Origin: Bin87 sp965204685
GTDB taxonomy: Bacteria; Chloroflexota; Dehalococcoidia; Lucifugimonadales; UBA3495
Direction of reading: 5' to 3'
NCBI GenBank assembly: GCA_965204685.1
Contig: OZ242004.1
Location: 3,348,001-3,412,000 of the forward strand
Length of the DNA: 64,000 bases
Below, piece by piece: positions 16,947-25,980 of this stretch. A program made the translations under genes and the position numbers. Position 1 is the stretch's first letter; every line of letters starts with the position of its first letter. The notes beneath the pieces were generated by a model. It ran no database searches, was not told the origin of the DNA, and worked only from the letters and a program-made list of their open reading frames with translations.

Positions 16947-17025
16947 GCTCGTTGTCCTGCCGCAAGACTGACTGCCGCAATAATCGATTGATGCAACAGA
17001 CCATCACGCCTCTGGAGGTGCAGAC

Positions 17026-17961
17026 ATGACGGTTTTGGTTCTGGGAGCTTCCGGTTTCATCGGTCCTCGCGTGGTCCGCAAGTTGGTGGAGCGCGGCGAG
17101 GACGTGTACGCCACCGACATCAACCCGCTGCCCGACATCCCCGGCGTGGACGCCGGCGCGGTGCGCAGTTCCAGGGTGGACATCACCGACTTCGAACAGG
17201 TGACGCGGGCCATCGTCGAGTCGCAGCCCGACCGCATCATCAACCTGGCCTACCTGCTGGGCGGGGGCGAGGGCAACCCGCACCACCAGATGCGCCTGAA
17301 CATCCTGGGCATGGACAACTGTTTCGAGGCCGGCCGGCTGCTGGGCGTCAACCGCATCGTCTACGCCAGCTCCGTAGCCGTCAGTGGCCAGCAGTCCAAC
17401 TTCGGCGAACGCGAGATCAACGAGGACGAGGCGACCTACGGCGACAGCCAGTACGCGACGCACAAGATCTTCAACGAGTTCCAGGCCAAGATGTTCAACG
17501 AGAACTACGGCATGTCCATCACCGGCATCCGGCCGGCCAACGTCACCGGCCCGGACAAGGTGCGCGGCTCGGTGGACCACGTGCGTTGCGTCACCCTGCC
17601 GTCGCGCGGCGAGCCGGTCAGTTTCCCGTACCAGGAGATGATGCGCCTGCCCATCCACGTGGAGGACATCGCTGAGGCGTTCGTCCGCGTGTCGCTGGTG
17701 GACCGCAGCGAGTATCCGGTTTACAACTCCGGCGGCACCGCCATCAGCCTCGGAGACCTGGCGGAAATGGTCCGCGGCTACCTACCGGATGCCCAGATCT
17801 CCTTCGACAACCCCGGTGGCCGCGAACACTCCGGCAACTACCTGGTGGACAACAGCCGCCTGCTCACCGAGTTCGAGCTATCCTATCCCCCGCTGCAGCA
17901 GCGGGTCCTGGAAATCATCAACGAGGTGCGCGCCGACGAAGGTTTACCGCTGGTTGGCTAG
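17026..17961 (+). CDS. NAD(P)-dependent epimerase/dehydratase (extended SDR)
   Basis: A 311-residue Rossmann protein. The dinucleotide motif GASGFIGPRVV starts at residue 6, and the catalytic YxxxK is YATHK within the YGDSQYATHKIFNEF block, with the serine in VYASSVAVSG. The C-terminal part FSLPIHVEDIAEAFVRV-like region (MRLPIHVEDIAEAF) is typical of extended SDRs acting on nucleotide sugars or similar hydroxy compounds. GGAGG precedes ATG 17026. Exact substrate is not determinable. The DUF6338-like gene starts nine bases after its stop. Confidence 0.88.
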   Translation: MTVLVLGASGFIGPRVVRKLVERGEDVYATDINPLPDIPGVDAGAVRSSRVDITDFEQVTRAIVESQPDRIINLAYLLGGGEGNPHHQMRLNILGMDNCFEAGRLLGVNRIVYASSVAVSGQQSNFGEREINEDEATYGDSQYATHKIFNEFQAKMFNENYGMSITGIRPANVTGPDKVRGSVDHVRCVTLPSRGEPVSFPYQEMMRLPIHVEDIAEAFVRVSLVDRSEYPVYNSGGTAISLGDLAEMVRGYLPDAQISFDNPGGREHSGNYLVDNSRLLTEFELSYPPLQQRVLEIINEVRADEGLPLVG

Positions 17962-17970
17962 TAGACCGCC

Positions 17971-18549
17971 GTGAGTTGGGCTTCCAGCGAAGTCGTAACC
18001 GTCCTCGCGTTCCTGTTTCCGGGATTCGTGGGGGCGGCGGTTTTCTACACCCTTACCTCTCATCCCAAACCCGGTGATTTCGAACGAGTGGTGCAGGCTC
18101 TGGTTTTCACCACTGTGGCACAGGCAACGACGTGGCTGTTGCAAACGGTAATCGGGATATGGCTTGCACAGGAGTGGCCGGCAGGGTTGCAGTTAACCGC
18201 GTCGGTCGGCTGCGCTGTTGCCATGGCAATGTTGTTGGGTTATTGGTCCAACCACGACACATTGCACGAACTTTTGCGACACTTGAGCATTACTTCCGAG
18301 ACTTCATACCCGTCCGAAATGTATTCGGCCTTCGCCGAGCATCCCGACTGCTACGTTGTGCTACACTTGAAAGGAGATCAACGCCTATACGGTTGGGTGG
18401 AAGAATGGCCGAGCCGCCCTCCCGATGGATATTTCAGAGTGACCGAAGCGGTTTGGCTAGATCATGGCAGGGAAACACCCCAAGGGAGCGTGGTTGCGAT
18501 CCTGGTACCCGCTGCAGAGGTCCAATTAATAGAGTTTGTACAAGGATAG
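17971..18549 (+). CDS. DUF6338-like membrane protein
   Basis: A 192-residue protein with GTG start. Two or three membrane segments lie in the first 95 residues (VVTVLAFLFPGFVGAAVFY, ALVFTTVAQATTWLLQTVIG, LTASVGCAVAMAMLLGYW), followed by a soluble C-terminal domain of about 95 residues with beta-rich CYVVLHLKGDQRLYGWVEEW. The start FLFPGFVGAAVFYTLTSHPK-like pattern, with FERVVQALVFT, is what I recall for DUF6338; that assignment is from memory of the motif. Function unknown. A 42-residue Pro-rich gene follows 21 bases later with its own ribosome site, then a terminator. Confidence 0.7.
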   Translation: MSWASSEVVTVLAFLFPGFVGAAVFYTLTSHPKPGDFERVVQALVFTTVAQATTWLLQTVIGIWLAQEWPAGLQLTASVGCAVAMAMLLGYWSNHDTLHELLRHLSITSETSYPSEMYSAFAEHPDCYVVLHLKGDQRLYGWVEEWPSRPPDGYFRVTEAVWLDHGRETPQGSVVAILVPAAEVQLIEFVQG

Positions 18550-18570
18550 GCAAGGAACGGAGGAGCAATC

Positions 18571-18699
18571 ATGGCTAGGGCGGCTAATTTGGCGCCAAGT
18601 AGGCGCGGCAAGGGATTAAAAGGTCTGTCGCAGAAGCCGCTGAACGTCAAGCGGCCTCCGCCTCCGCCTCCCCCACCACCGAAGAAGTCATCCGAATAA
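18571..18699 (+). CDS. Small basic polyproline protein, 42 aa
   Basis: ATG 18571 is preceded by GGAGG at seven bases and the frame ends in TAA 18697-18699. The product starts MARAANLAPSRRGKGLKG, is strongly basic, and ends in nine consecutive prolines followed by KKSSE. It follows the DUF6338-like membrane protein by 21 bases and both share the terminator at 18775. A nine-proline run would stall ribosomes without EF-P and could bind SH3-like or other proline-binding partners, but no role is known to me. Confidence 0.6.
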   Translation: MARAANLAPSRRGKGLKGLSQKPLNVKRPPPPPPPPPKKSSE

Positions 18700-18774
18700 G
18701 CTACCGGTGCGGGGACTGTGCGCTGACGAGAGCTTGTCGATAATAAACTGAACAGAAAATGCCCCCGATACGCG

Positions 18775-18822
18775 ATCGCCGCAATGAGGTCACGCCAACG
18801 GCCTCGGTATGCGGCGATTTTT
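18775..18822 (+). terminator. Rho-independent terminator
   Basis: ATCGCCGCA 18775-18783 pairs perfectly with TGCGGCGAT 18810-18818, with a smaller internal GAGG/CCTC stem in between, and is followed by five T residues. It ends the transcript carrying the DUF6338-like gene and the small polyproline gene. Confidence 0.65.
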
Positions 18823-18870
18823 GTGTCTGTCGAACTCATGGTGACCGGAGTCCGCTGAAAAGCGCGTTGC

Positions 18871-18899
18871 TTGCCGCCGCCGGCCGACACCCATATAAT
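18871..18899 (+). promoter_or_regulatory. Promoter for the luciferase-like oxidoreductase
   Basis: TTGCCG 18871-18876 and TATAAT 18894-18899 are separated by 17 bases, 90 bases upstream of ATG 18990 and just after the preceding terminator. Confidence 0.6.
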
Positions 18900-18989
18900 G
18901 CGCCTAATTTCGTTCGCCCTCATTTGACCCTGCGGGGTGCGCCCATCAGTCGCAGCCCCGCCGCCATAGCCGGACGAGGAGGCTCCCCA

Positions 18990-20162
18990 ATGGCATTACC
19001 CGACCGCATGAAATTTGGCATCTTTATGGGCCCGTTCCACCGCGCCGGCGAGAACCCCACCCTGGCGTTGGAACGCGACATGGAACTCATCCAGTGGCTG
19101 GACTATCTGGGCTTTGACGAGGCCTGGATCGGTGAGCATCACAGCGCCGGCTGGGAGATCATCTCCTCTCCGGAGATCTTCATCGGCGTCGCCGCCGACC
19201 GCACCAAGCACATCAAGCTGGGCACCGGCGTGGTCAGCCTCCCCTATCACCACCCGTTCATGGTGGCCAACTGGATGACCCAGCTGGACCACATGACCCG
19301 CGGCCGCGTGATGCTGGGCGTCGGTCCCGGTGCCCTTCCCGGCGACGCCTACATGATGGGCATCGACCCCACCAAGCAGCGCCTGCGCATGGACGAAGCC
19401 CTGGGCGTCATCATGCGGCTTTTCACTGAGAAGGAACCCATCACGCACAAGAGCGACTGGTTCGAGCTCAATGAGGCCATGCTTCAACTGCGGCCCTATC
19501 AGACCCCGCACATGCCCATTTCGGTGGCCTCGGTCCAGACCCCGTCCGGAGTCGCCCTCGCCGGCAAGCACGGCGCGTCGGTTCTGACCATCACGACGCC
19601 TCGCGATCCGAAGGTGCCCCAGGGTGCGGCTCTGCACGAACTGTGGGATATCTGCGAGGAATCGGCCGCGGAGCACAACCAGACCGTGGACCGTTTTGAA
19701 TGGCGGCTGGTGTTGCCGGTCCACCTGGCAGACACGAAAAAGGAAGCCTTCGAGCAGGCGCGCATCGGCGCCGGTCGTTATCAGCGCGAGTATTTCGAGC
19801 ATACCATGGGCCGCCCCCAGATCGTCGACGGCCCTCCCGAGAAGATCATTGACGTCATGGCCGAGCGCGGCGCGTGGATCATCGGCACTCCCGACGACTG
19901 CATCGAGGGTATCAAGCGCCTGGAGGAAATGAGCGGCGGCTTCGGCGCATTCATGGTCCAGACCGTGGACTGGGCCGCCCGTGAGCACATGCTGCACAGC
20001 TACGAGCTCATGGCCCGCCACGTCATGCCCCACTTCCAGGGCAGCGCGCAGGCAACCATCGCGTCCAATACCTGGGCCTACGAGCGCCACGAGACCTTGC
20101 AGGCGGGCCGCACCCGCGCGTTGGACCGCGCCCGCGAAGACTACGTTGGCAGGAACGCCTAG
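18990..20162 (+). CDS. LLM class flavin-dependent oxidoreductase
   Basis: A 390-residue luciferase-like (LLM) protein, starting at ATG 18990 after GAGGAGG. Family segments: KFGIFMGPFHRAGENPTLAL at the first strand, FDEAWIGEHHSAGWEIISSP, IKLGTGVVSLPYHHPFMVA, and MLGVGPGALPGDAYMMG. These enzymes use reduced FMN or F420 to oxygenate or oxidise organic substrates. It carries the bacterial luciferase/limonene-monooxygenase type pattern rather than the F420-dehydrogenase pattern, but cofactor is inferred. It is transcribed alone, with a promoter and terminator on either side. Confidence 0.9.
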   Translation: MALPDRMKFGIFMGPFHRAGENPTLALERDMELIQWLDYLGFDEAWIGEHHSAGWEIISSPEIFIGVAADRTKHIKLGTGVVSLPYHHPFMVANWMTQLDHMTRGRVMLGVGPGALPGDAYMMGIDPTKQRLRMDEALGVIMRLFTEKEPITHKSDWFELNEAMLQLRPYQTPHMPISVASVQTPSGVALAGKHGASVLTITTPRDPKVPQGAALHELWDICEESAAEHNQTVDRFEWRLVLPVHLADTKKEAFEQARIGAGRYQREYFEHTMGRPQIVDGPPEKIIDVMAERGAWIIGTPDDCIEGIKRLEEMSGGFGAFMVQTVDWAAREHMLHSYELMARHVMPHFQGSAQATIASNTWAYERHETLQAGRTRALDRAREDYVGRNA

Positions 20163-20184
20163 AGTAACTCCCCGTCAACAAACG

Positions 20185-20222
20185 GCCGCCGGATCACGTC
20201 CAGGAGACGCACCGGCGGCTTT
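20185..20222 (+). terminator. Hairpin terminator after the flavin oxidoreductase
   Basis: GCCGCCGG 20185-20192 pairs with CCGGCGGC 20212-20219 around a 19-base loop and is followed by TTT. It lies 23 bases past the stop codon. Confidence 0.5.
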
Positions 20223-20258
20223 GTCCATATTTGATCACACCTCACGTGGAGGCCGACC

Positions 20259-22223
20259 ATGCCACTGCATCCGCAAGCGCAAGAGGTAATCGACGCAACC
20301 CGAGCCCTGGGTTTGCCGCCAGCCAACACCGTAACTCCGGCGGAAGCGCGCGCCAACGCGGCCAAACGGCCCCGCGCTCCCGGACCCGAGGTTGGCAAAG
20401 TCCAGGACCGTAGCGTCCCGGGACCGGCGGGCGACGTACCGGTGCGCATCTACACGCCCGAGGGCGACGGGCCGTTCCCCATCCTGGTTTGGTACCACGG
20501 CGGCGGTTGGGTCGTCGGCAACCTGGACTCGGCGGACGGCACGGCACGGCACTTGTGCGCCGGCTCTCGTTGCGTGGTGGTGTCCGTGGACTACCGTCTG
20601 TCCCCGGAAGCCAAGTTCCCCGAACCCTTCGATGACTGCTACTACGCAACCATCTGGGCTAGCGATCACGCCGATGAACTCGGCGGCGTTCCCGGCGTGG
20701 TCGCGGTCGGTGGCGACAGCGCCGGCGGCAACCTGGCGGCGGCCGTGGCCATCAAGGCCGCTGAGACTGGCGATTTCCGCGTCAGCCAGCAGCTCCTGGT
20801 CTACCCGGTCACCGACGTCAAGTTCGACACCGGCTCGTATATCGACAATGGTGTCGGGTACAACCTCGACCGAGAAGTCATGATCTGGTATTGGGACCAG
20901 TACCTCGCCGACCCTTCCCAAGCTGCCGACCCGCTGGCCGCTCCGCTACAGTTGTCCGCCGATTTCGACGCCATCGAAGAGTTGGCCCCGGCGCTGATCA
21001 TCACGGCGGAATACGACCCCCTATGCGACGAAGGCGAGGCCTACGGACGCCTGCTCAACGAATTGGGCGTTCCGGCGGAAAGCAATCGCTACGATGGCAT
21101 GATCCACGGTTTCTTCAGCATGGCCAGCGTCATGGATACCGCCCGGGACGCGATGGATGACGCCTGCCGGTTCCTGCGCGGCGCCGTGGATGACATGACC
21201 GAGGAGTACCACCGCCGCCACGAAGGCGACCCCGCGGCCATGCGCAAGCTGCTCGATCCCCAGGCCGCTTACGTCCTGGAGCTGTTCGACTCGATGGACA
21301 TCAAGCCCTTCCAAGAAATGAGCGTTGCCGAGTGCCGCGACGTGATGAACAACCGCCCCCGTCCCGAGGGCCCGGCCATCGGCAAAGTGGAAGACCTGGT
21401 CATCCGCAACGAGCACGGCAAAGAACCGGGCGACGTGCCCATCCGGATTTACACCCCCGCGACCGAGGGCCCGTGGGGCACGCTGGTCTGGTACCACGGC
21501 GGCGGCTGGGTTATCGGCAACATCGAAACCGCTGATGCCACCGCGCGCGAACTCTGCGTCGGCGGCAACTGCGTTGTCGTGTCTGTGGACTACCGCCTGG
21601 CGCCGGAGTACAAGTTCCCCACCCCGTTCGAGGACTGCCTTACCGCCACCATGTGGGCGATGGCCAACGCCGACCAACTGGGCAGCCGCTCCGACCTGAT
21701 AGCGGTGGGAGGCGACAGCGCCGGCGGCAACCTGGCCGCCGCAGTGTGCCTGGCGCAGGATGATTTCCCCCAGCCCCTGGCATTCCAGTTGCTGGTTTAT
21801 CCGGCCACCGATTACGCCTACGATACGCGCTCCTACAACGTCAACGGACAGGGCATGTTCCTTGAAACCGCAAGCATGCGCTGGTTCTGGGACCACTACA
21901 TCAACAACTCCGACCTGTCCGGTTACAACATCTTCGCGTCGCCCGGAAGGGCGCGGCTGTCCGCAGACCTGCCGCCCGCCTTGGTGATAACGGCGGAGTT
22001 TGATCCGCTCCGCGACGAGGGCGAGGCCTTCGCCAGCGCCCTCGAAGACGCCGGCGTCGAAACCACGCTCATCCGGTACGATGGCGTAATCCACGGATTC
22101 TTCGGGTTGCCCCACGTCATCGACAAGGGTCGCCAGGCCGTCGACGCGGCCAGCGCCCATCTATCCGAGGTATTCGGAGCGGCGCTCGGTTCCCCCGATG
22201 CTCTCGTAGCCGCAGACAACTGA
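20259..22223 (+). CDS. Tandem double alpha/beta-hydrolase (hormone-sensitive-lipase type) in one polypeptide
   Basis: A 654-residue protein made of two complete HSL-family hydrolase domains. Domain 1 (about 40-310) has HGGG 80-83, GDSAGG with Ser154, Asp253 and His283. Domain 2 (about 365-640) has HGGG 413-416, GDSAGG with Ser487, Asp582 and His612. Both oxyanion loops and both catalytic triads appear intact, and the domains share long identical blocks, so they come from internal duplication. A linker of roughly 55 residues joins them (DMTEEYHRRHEGDPAAM onward). The usual members are about 300 residues, single domain, and hydrolyse esters. GGAGG precedes the ATG. It lies 31 bases upstream of the aminotransferase. 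Confidence 0.88.
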   Translation: MPLHPQAQEVIDATRALGLPPANTVTPAEARANAAKRPRAPGPEVGKVQDRSVPGPAGDVPVRIYTPEGDGPFPILVWYHGGGWVVGNLDSADGTARHLCAGSRCVVVSVDYRLSPEAKFPEPFDDCYYATIWASDHADELGGVPGVVAVGGDSAGGNLAAAVAIKAAETGDFRVSQQLLVYPVTDVKFDTGSYIDNGVGYNLDREVMIWYWDQYLADPSQAADPLAAPLQLSADFDAIEELAPALIITAEYDPLCDEGEAYGRLLNELGVPAESNRYDGMIHGFFSMASVMDTARDAMDDACRFLRGAVDDMTEEYHRRHEGDPAAMRKLLDPQAAYVLELFDSMDIKPFQEMSVAECRDVMNNRPRPEGPAIGKVEDLVIRNEHGKEPGDVPIRIYTPATEGPWGTLVWYHGGGWVIGNIETADATARELCVGGNCVVVSVDYRLAPEYKFPTPFEDCLTATMWAMANADQLGSRSDLIAVGGDSAGGNLAAAVCLAQDDFPQPLAFQLLVYPATDYAYDTRSYNVNGQGMFLETASMRWFWDHYINNSDLSGYNIFASPGRARLSADLPPALVITAEFDPLRDEGEAFASALEDAGVETTLIRYDGVIHGFFGLPHVIDKGRQAVDAASAHLSEVFGAALGSPDALVAADN

Positions 22224-22253
22224 CCCCGCGACACCATCACAGGAGTGACTACC

Positions 22254-23594
22254 ATGGCTGAAACCATCCAGGAACAGTACATCCGCATGAACCCCCGTTC
22301 GCGGGAACTCCAGCCCAGCTACCAGGCCCGGTTCCCCTCCGGTAGCCCCGGCCACGACGGCTACACCTCCGACCCGTTCCCCGTGGTCATCGCCCGCGGC
22401 AGCGGTCCGCGCAAATGGGACATCGACGGCAACGAGTACGTTGACTACGGCATGGGCTCCGCGTCCCTGCTGCTGGGGCACGCTCACCCCGAGGTGGTCG
22501 CGGCGCTGTCGGGCGTCCTGGCTGACGGGTCACACTACGGCGCGCCCACGGAATCGATGCTGGAATGGGGCGAGCGGGTCTGCACCCTGATGCCCTGCGT
22601 CGACAAAGTGCGCTTCGTGGGGTCGGGCGCGGAGGCCACCATGCTGGCCATGCGCGTCGCCCGCGCCTACACCGGCAAGGAAAAGATCGTCCGCTGGGAG
22701 TCCCACTATCACGGCTGGCACGATTATGTAATGCCCGGCAACCTGCCGCCCTTCGACGTGCCGGCTTCCATTGGCATACCCCAGGGCACTATCGATTCCG
22801 TCATAGTGCTACCCGCGGATTTGGGTGCGTTGGAAAACGCTCTGAAGAACGACGACAACATCGCCGGTGTTATCACCGAGGCCTCGGGCGCCTCCTACGG
22901 CACGGTGCCGCTGCCCGACGGCTTCCTGGACGGCGTACGCAGGCTCACCCGCGAGCACGGCGTGGTCATGATCCTGGACGAAGTGATCACCGGATTCCGG
23001 TGGGCGCCGGGCGGAGCGCAGGAGAGGCTCGGCGTAGACACCGACCTGTGCACCATGGCCAAGATCATCACCGGCGGCCTGCCCGGCGGCGCAGTCGGTG
23101 GACGCGACGAGATCATGGCCGTCATGCACCAGACCGGCGACAGCCACCACGACCGCTACGAGCGTGTGCTCCACGGCGGCACATTCAACGCCAATCCCTA
23201 TGCCGCTGCATCGGGTAACGCCGCATTGCGACTGGTCGCCACCGGCGAGTACAACGCCCAAGCCGACCTCATGGCCGAACGGCTCCGTGTCGGACTCCGC
23301 CAGGTAGTCGATCGGCGCGAGGTCAACGCCACCGTCTACGGTGAAGCGTCCACGTTCCACCTGTTCTTCGGCGAGCGCAGCATCGACGGGCTGGACGCGT
23401 CACGGCTGAAGAACCAGCCCGCCGACATCCAACGCACTCTGCGCCAGGCGTTGCAGGTACGCGGAGTGGACCTGATGTCTCGCACCAGCGGCGTCCTGTC
23501 CGGCACCCACACCGAGGCCGACATCGACTTCACCATCGAAGCATTCGACGGCGCCATCGCCGCCATGATGGAAGAGGGCCTGGTGCAGCACTGA
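22254..23594 (+). CDS. Class III aminotransferase, glutamate-1-semialdehyde aminomutase-like
   Basis: A 446-residue PLP enzyme, starting at ATG 22254 with AGGAG eight bases upstream. Blocks typical of the GSA-aminomutase/class III group: VDYGMGSASLLLGHAHPEVV, RFVGSGAEATMLAMRVAR, the Asp motif MILDEVITGFR, and the PLP-lysine loop TMAKIITGGLPGGAVGG. It does not need to be the tetrapyrrole enzyme, since many paralogues in this group act on other amino aldehydes; no hem genes are nearby. A terminator follows its stop. Confidence 0.88.
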   Translation: MAETIQEQYIRMNPRSRELQPSYQARFPSGSPGHDGYTSDPFPVVIARGSGPRKWDIDGNEYVDYGMGSASLLLGHAHPEVVAALSGVLADGSHYGAPTESMLEWGERVCTLMPCVDKVRFVGSGAEATMLAMRVARAYTGKEKIVRWESHYHGWHDYVMPGNLPPFDVPASIGIPQGTIDSVIVLPADLGALENALKNDDNIAGVITEASGASYGTVPLPDGFLDGVRRLTREHGVVMILDEVITGFRWAPGGAQERLGVDTDLCTMAKIITGGLPGGAVGGRDEIMAVMHQTGDSHHDRYERVLHGGTFNANPYAAASGNAALRLVATGEYNAQADLMAERLRVGLRQVVDRREVNATVYGEASTFHLFFGERSIDGLDASRLKNQPADIQRTLRQALQVRGVDLMSRTSGVLSGTHTEADIDFTIEAFDGAIAAMMEEGLVQH

Positions 23595-23627
23595 TCGTTC
23601 TCCTGAACCCGGCCCGGGCATAGATTG

Positions 23628-23659
23628 GGGCTCGTCGACTCAAATCGACGGGCCCTTTT
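23628..23659 (+). terminator. Rho-independent terminator
   Basis: An 11-base stem (GGGCTCGTCGA 23628-23638 with TCGACGGGCCC 23645-23655, one G-T pair) closes a six-base loop and is followed by TTTT. It ends the hydrolase-aminotransferase transcript before the convergent MOSC gene. Confidence 0.75.
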
Positions 23660-23672
23660 GCATCGCCGCGGG

Positions 23673-24440
23673 CTATCCCTGAACGGTTATTTCGTCGCCA
23701 ACCCGCACCACGCCGGGCTTCTCCACAATGCCGTACACTCCAAAGTACGCAGCCAGCGCATTGGGCCGGTAACTCAGTATCGACTTCACCGCTTCGGTGT
23801 CGGTCTCGCCGGTGACCGGGTCCTGGTCGATGATGGCGCAACGTGGGTCGGGAGCCAGGATGCGCACCACTGCATCGCCAATGGATATGGTGCGGTTCAT
23901 CCAACCGTCCTCCTGGTGCTCCTCGCACCCGTCCAGCAGCAGGGTCGGACGGAACCGGTCGGTCGCCAGGCACTCGTCCTCCGACATGCCCATCTGGGTA
24001 GACAGGTACTCTACGGAGGCACGGGACAGGATCGACACCGGAAATTCATCGAAGACCTGGCAGGGCAGGTCCGACATCATCAGCATAGCCGGCTGCCCGC
24101 AAAACTCGCTGATGGTCCGCATCCAGTCGCCCATCACTGGGCGGGCGCGAACCCGCCTTCCCCAAATGATCGTCCAAACGGGCCGATCCAGTTCGGGTAT
24201 TCCCTCCAACACGTTGCCGTCCGGGAACTGAATCCTTAGCAACTCGGAAGATGGGTCCCACGAAGTCACCAACTGTGCCAGCCTGCCCACCTGGCGACGT
24301 GAGAGCAAACGGCCCTGGCTGTTCACCAGGTAGAACCGGCGGTCGTCCACGATCCCACCCAGGTCCAGCGTCGCCTCGGTGAGCGGTACTAGCGCCATGG
24401 ACTTGACCGGCGCAATGTTGATTTCGGCAACGGTAATCAC
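23673..24440 (-). CDS. MOSC domain-containing protein
   Basis: A 255-residue protein with the N-terminal MOSC-N beta barrel (ITVAEINIAPVKSMALVPLTEA) and a MOSC domain containing DRFRPTLLLDG near 160 and the conserved Cys in DPRCAIIDQDPVTGE near 201, the residue that carries sulfide or binds molybdenum in mARC/Moco-sulfurase relatives. These proteins handle molybdenum cofactor or reduce N-oxygenated compounds. GTG 24440 has GGAG upstream. It starts five bases after the HpaB-type gene stop, so the two are one operon. Confidence 0.85.
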   Translation of the reverse strand: MITVAEINIAPVKSMALVPLTEATLDLGGIVDDRRFYLVNSQGRLLSRRQVGRLAQLVTSWDPSSELLRIQFPDGNVLEGIPELDRPVWTIIWGRRVRARPVMGDWMRTISEFCGQPAMLMMSDLPCQVFDEFPVSILSRASVEYLSTQMGMSEDECLATDRFRPTLLLDGCEEHQEDGWMNRTISIGDAVVRILAPDPRCAIIDQDPVTGETDTEAVKSILSYRPNALAAYFGVYGIVEKPGVVRVGDEITVQG

Positions 24441-24445
24441 AAGCG

Positions 24446-25900
24446 CTACTCCAGGGAAAGAAATTCGTCGACCATATTGCGGGCGTCAGTGCGGTCGTAA
24501 ATCTGGTAGAGCAACGCAGCGTTGCGGGCTGCATCGCCGCCAAAATACCGCTCGTAGAGCGTCTGCCGGCCGCCGAATGCACTGCACGAAACGTCCCATG
24601 CCAGCCGGAATAAGCGGATGCGCTCTTCGGCGGTGGCCGTGTCGGTGTCCAGGTAACGGTGAATGTCCTCTGCCAGAGGGCCGTTGAGATCGGCCTCTGC
24701 GGGCAGGGCCATCAGGCTGCTGGAACCCAGCAGATGCAGGATTTCCGCCATGCGGGGATACATGGTGATCATCTGCTTGCGAGCGACCAGCAGGGGCCGG
24801 TAGTCGGGACAGAAAATCCCCCATTCGTCCACTGAAGCCTGCGCTTCGGATGCCTCCAGCAGTGCTTTCGTAATCTCCAGGTTCTCGATCAGCTCGGCGA
24901 CCAGGTGCTGGGTTTGCGGCAGGTCACCCGATCCCAACGTCTCCACCATCATCGAAGCCAGGCCTAGCATGAACTCGCACTTGACCACGTTCTTGGTGAC
25001 CACCTGGTGGCCGGTGTGCGCGTTGCGGTTGGTGCGCTCTCCCCACTGGTTGCACCGGGCCACGTCGTTGTACAGGAACACCCGCTCCCAGGGAACCAGC
25101 ACATCATCAAAGAAGACGATGGCGTCCATCTCCTCGAACCGGCTGCCGGCCGGATGGTCAAAGTGGGAGCGGCCCAGGTCCACCGTATCGCGGCACTGGA
25201 ACTTCAGGCCCGAGGTATCACACGGAATCGCGAAGCCGAATGCGTACTTCCCCTCTTCGCCCGCCGGCACCCGGCGCGTCCGGGCCGGATAGACCGCAAT
25301 CTCGTCGGACAACGGCCCCAGCGTCGCCAACACCCTCGCGCCGCGCACGACGATGCCGGCGTCCGTTTCCTTGACCACGGACAGCGCCACCTCGGTTCGG
25401 TCGTCGAACGGCGTCTGCCCCACGGAACGGCTGCGCTGCAGGTTGACCAGCGTGTGGGTCATGACGATGTCATTTTCTCGGATGTACTCGTAGTAGTTGA
25501 GAATGTTCTGCTTGAACTCGGGGCGGTTCTGGCCGCAGTAATCGGCGGCCGCGGCCATGGACATCACCGCCACGTTCAGGAAGTCGGGAGTGCGACCCAT
25601 CATGCCGCAGGACGCCAGGGCCCAGTTGGACATCATTTTGCGTCGCCGTTTCAGATCATCGGCGTCGCGGGGCATGATGAAAGAGAGGCCCACCGGATCG
25701 CCCGTCGACGGCGATTCGTAGATCATGTCGTCGCGCACGGTCGGATCGTGCTGCATGTCCAGGAGACCGGCCACCGTGCGCAGCCCGCCGGCAAAGGCGG
25801 GGTGAGAGGTGACGTCCTTCACCCGTTGCCCGCCGATATAGACCTCGGCAGCCCGCTGCCTGATTCCGTCGATGTATTCGGCTCCGGTGCGCGCCGGCAT
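24446..25900 (-). CDS. 4-hydroxyphenylacetate 3-monooxygenase (HpaB) family oxygenase
   Basis: A 484-residue HpaB-family FADH2-dependent oxygenase. I chose ATG 25900, preceded by GGGAGG; a longer frame has no ribosome site. Family blocks: TGAEYIDGIRQRAAEVYIGG at the N-terminus, GLSFIMPRDADDLKRRR, FLNVAVMSMAAAADYCG, and VVVRGARVLATLGPLSDEI-like region (GARVLATLGPLSDEIAVYP). The enzyme hydroxylates phenolic or related aromatic substrates using reduced flavin from a partner reductase (HpaC), which is not adjacent. Related members include vinylacetyl-CoA isomerases, so the role is not certain. The MOSC gene is downstream. Confidence 0.87.
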   Translation of the reverse strand: MPARTGAEYIDGIRQRAAEVYIGGQRVKDVTSHPAFAGGLRTVAGLLDMQHDPTVRDDMIYESPSTGDPVGLSFIMPRDADDLKRRRKMMSNWALASCGMMGRTPDFLNVAVMSMAAAADYCGQNRPEFKQNILNYYEYIRENDIVMTHTLVNLQRSRSVGQTPFDDRTEVALSVVKETDAGIVVRGARVLATLGPLSDEIAVYPARTRRVPAGEEGKYAFGFAIPCDTSGLKFQCRDTVDLGRSHFDHPAGSRFEEMDAIVFFDDVLVPWERVFLYNDVARCNQWGERTNRNAHTGHQVVTKNVVKCEFMLGLASMMVETLGSGDLPQTQHLVAELIENLEITKALLEASEAQASVDEWGIFCPDYRPLLVARKQMITMYPRMAEILHLLGSSSLMALPAEADLNGPLAEDIHRYLDTDTATAEERIRLFRLAWDVSCSAFGGRQTLYERYFGGDAARNAALLYQIYDRTDARNMVDEFLSLE

Positions 25901-25905
25901 CGCCT

Positions 25906-25975
25906 GCCTCCCAATTACCTGTGTTGCTAGTGCCGCAAGGGTATGGTATACGAGCGAAAACCGCAATTGGGAGGC
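25906..25975. repeat. Perfect 11-base inverted repeat overlapping both divergent ribosome sites
   Basis: GCCTCCCAATT 25906-25916 is the exact reverse complement of AATTGGGAGGC 25965-25975. Each arm contains the GGGAGG ribosome site of one divergent gene (the HpaB-type oxygenase on minus, the alpha/beta hydrolase on plus). The arms extend into CAATT beyond the ribosome site itself. Confidence 0.7.
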
Positions 25976-25980
25976 GCACC

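Noticed and set aside
18996..20090. A 364-residue minus-strand frame across the flavin oxidoreductase
   Set aside because: Antisense shadow of a clear LLM-family gene; no ribosome site or motif.
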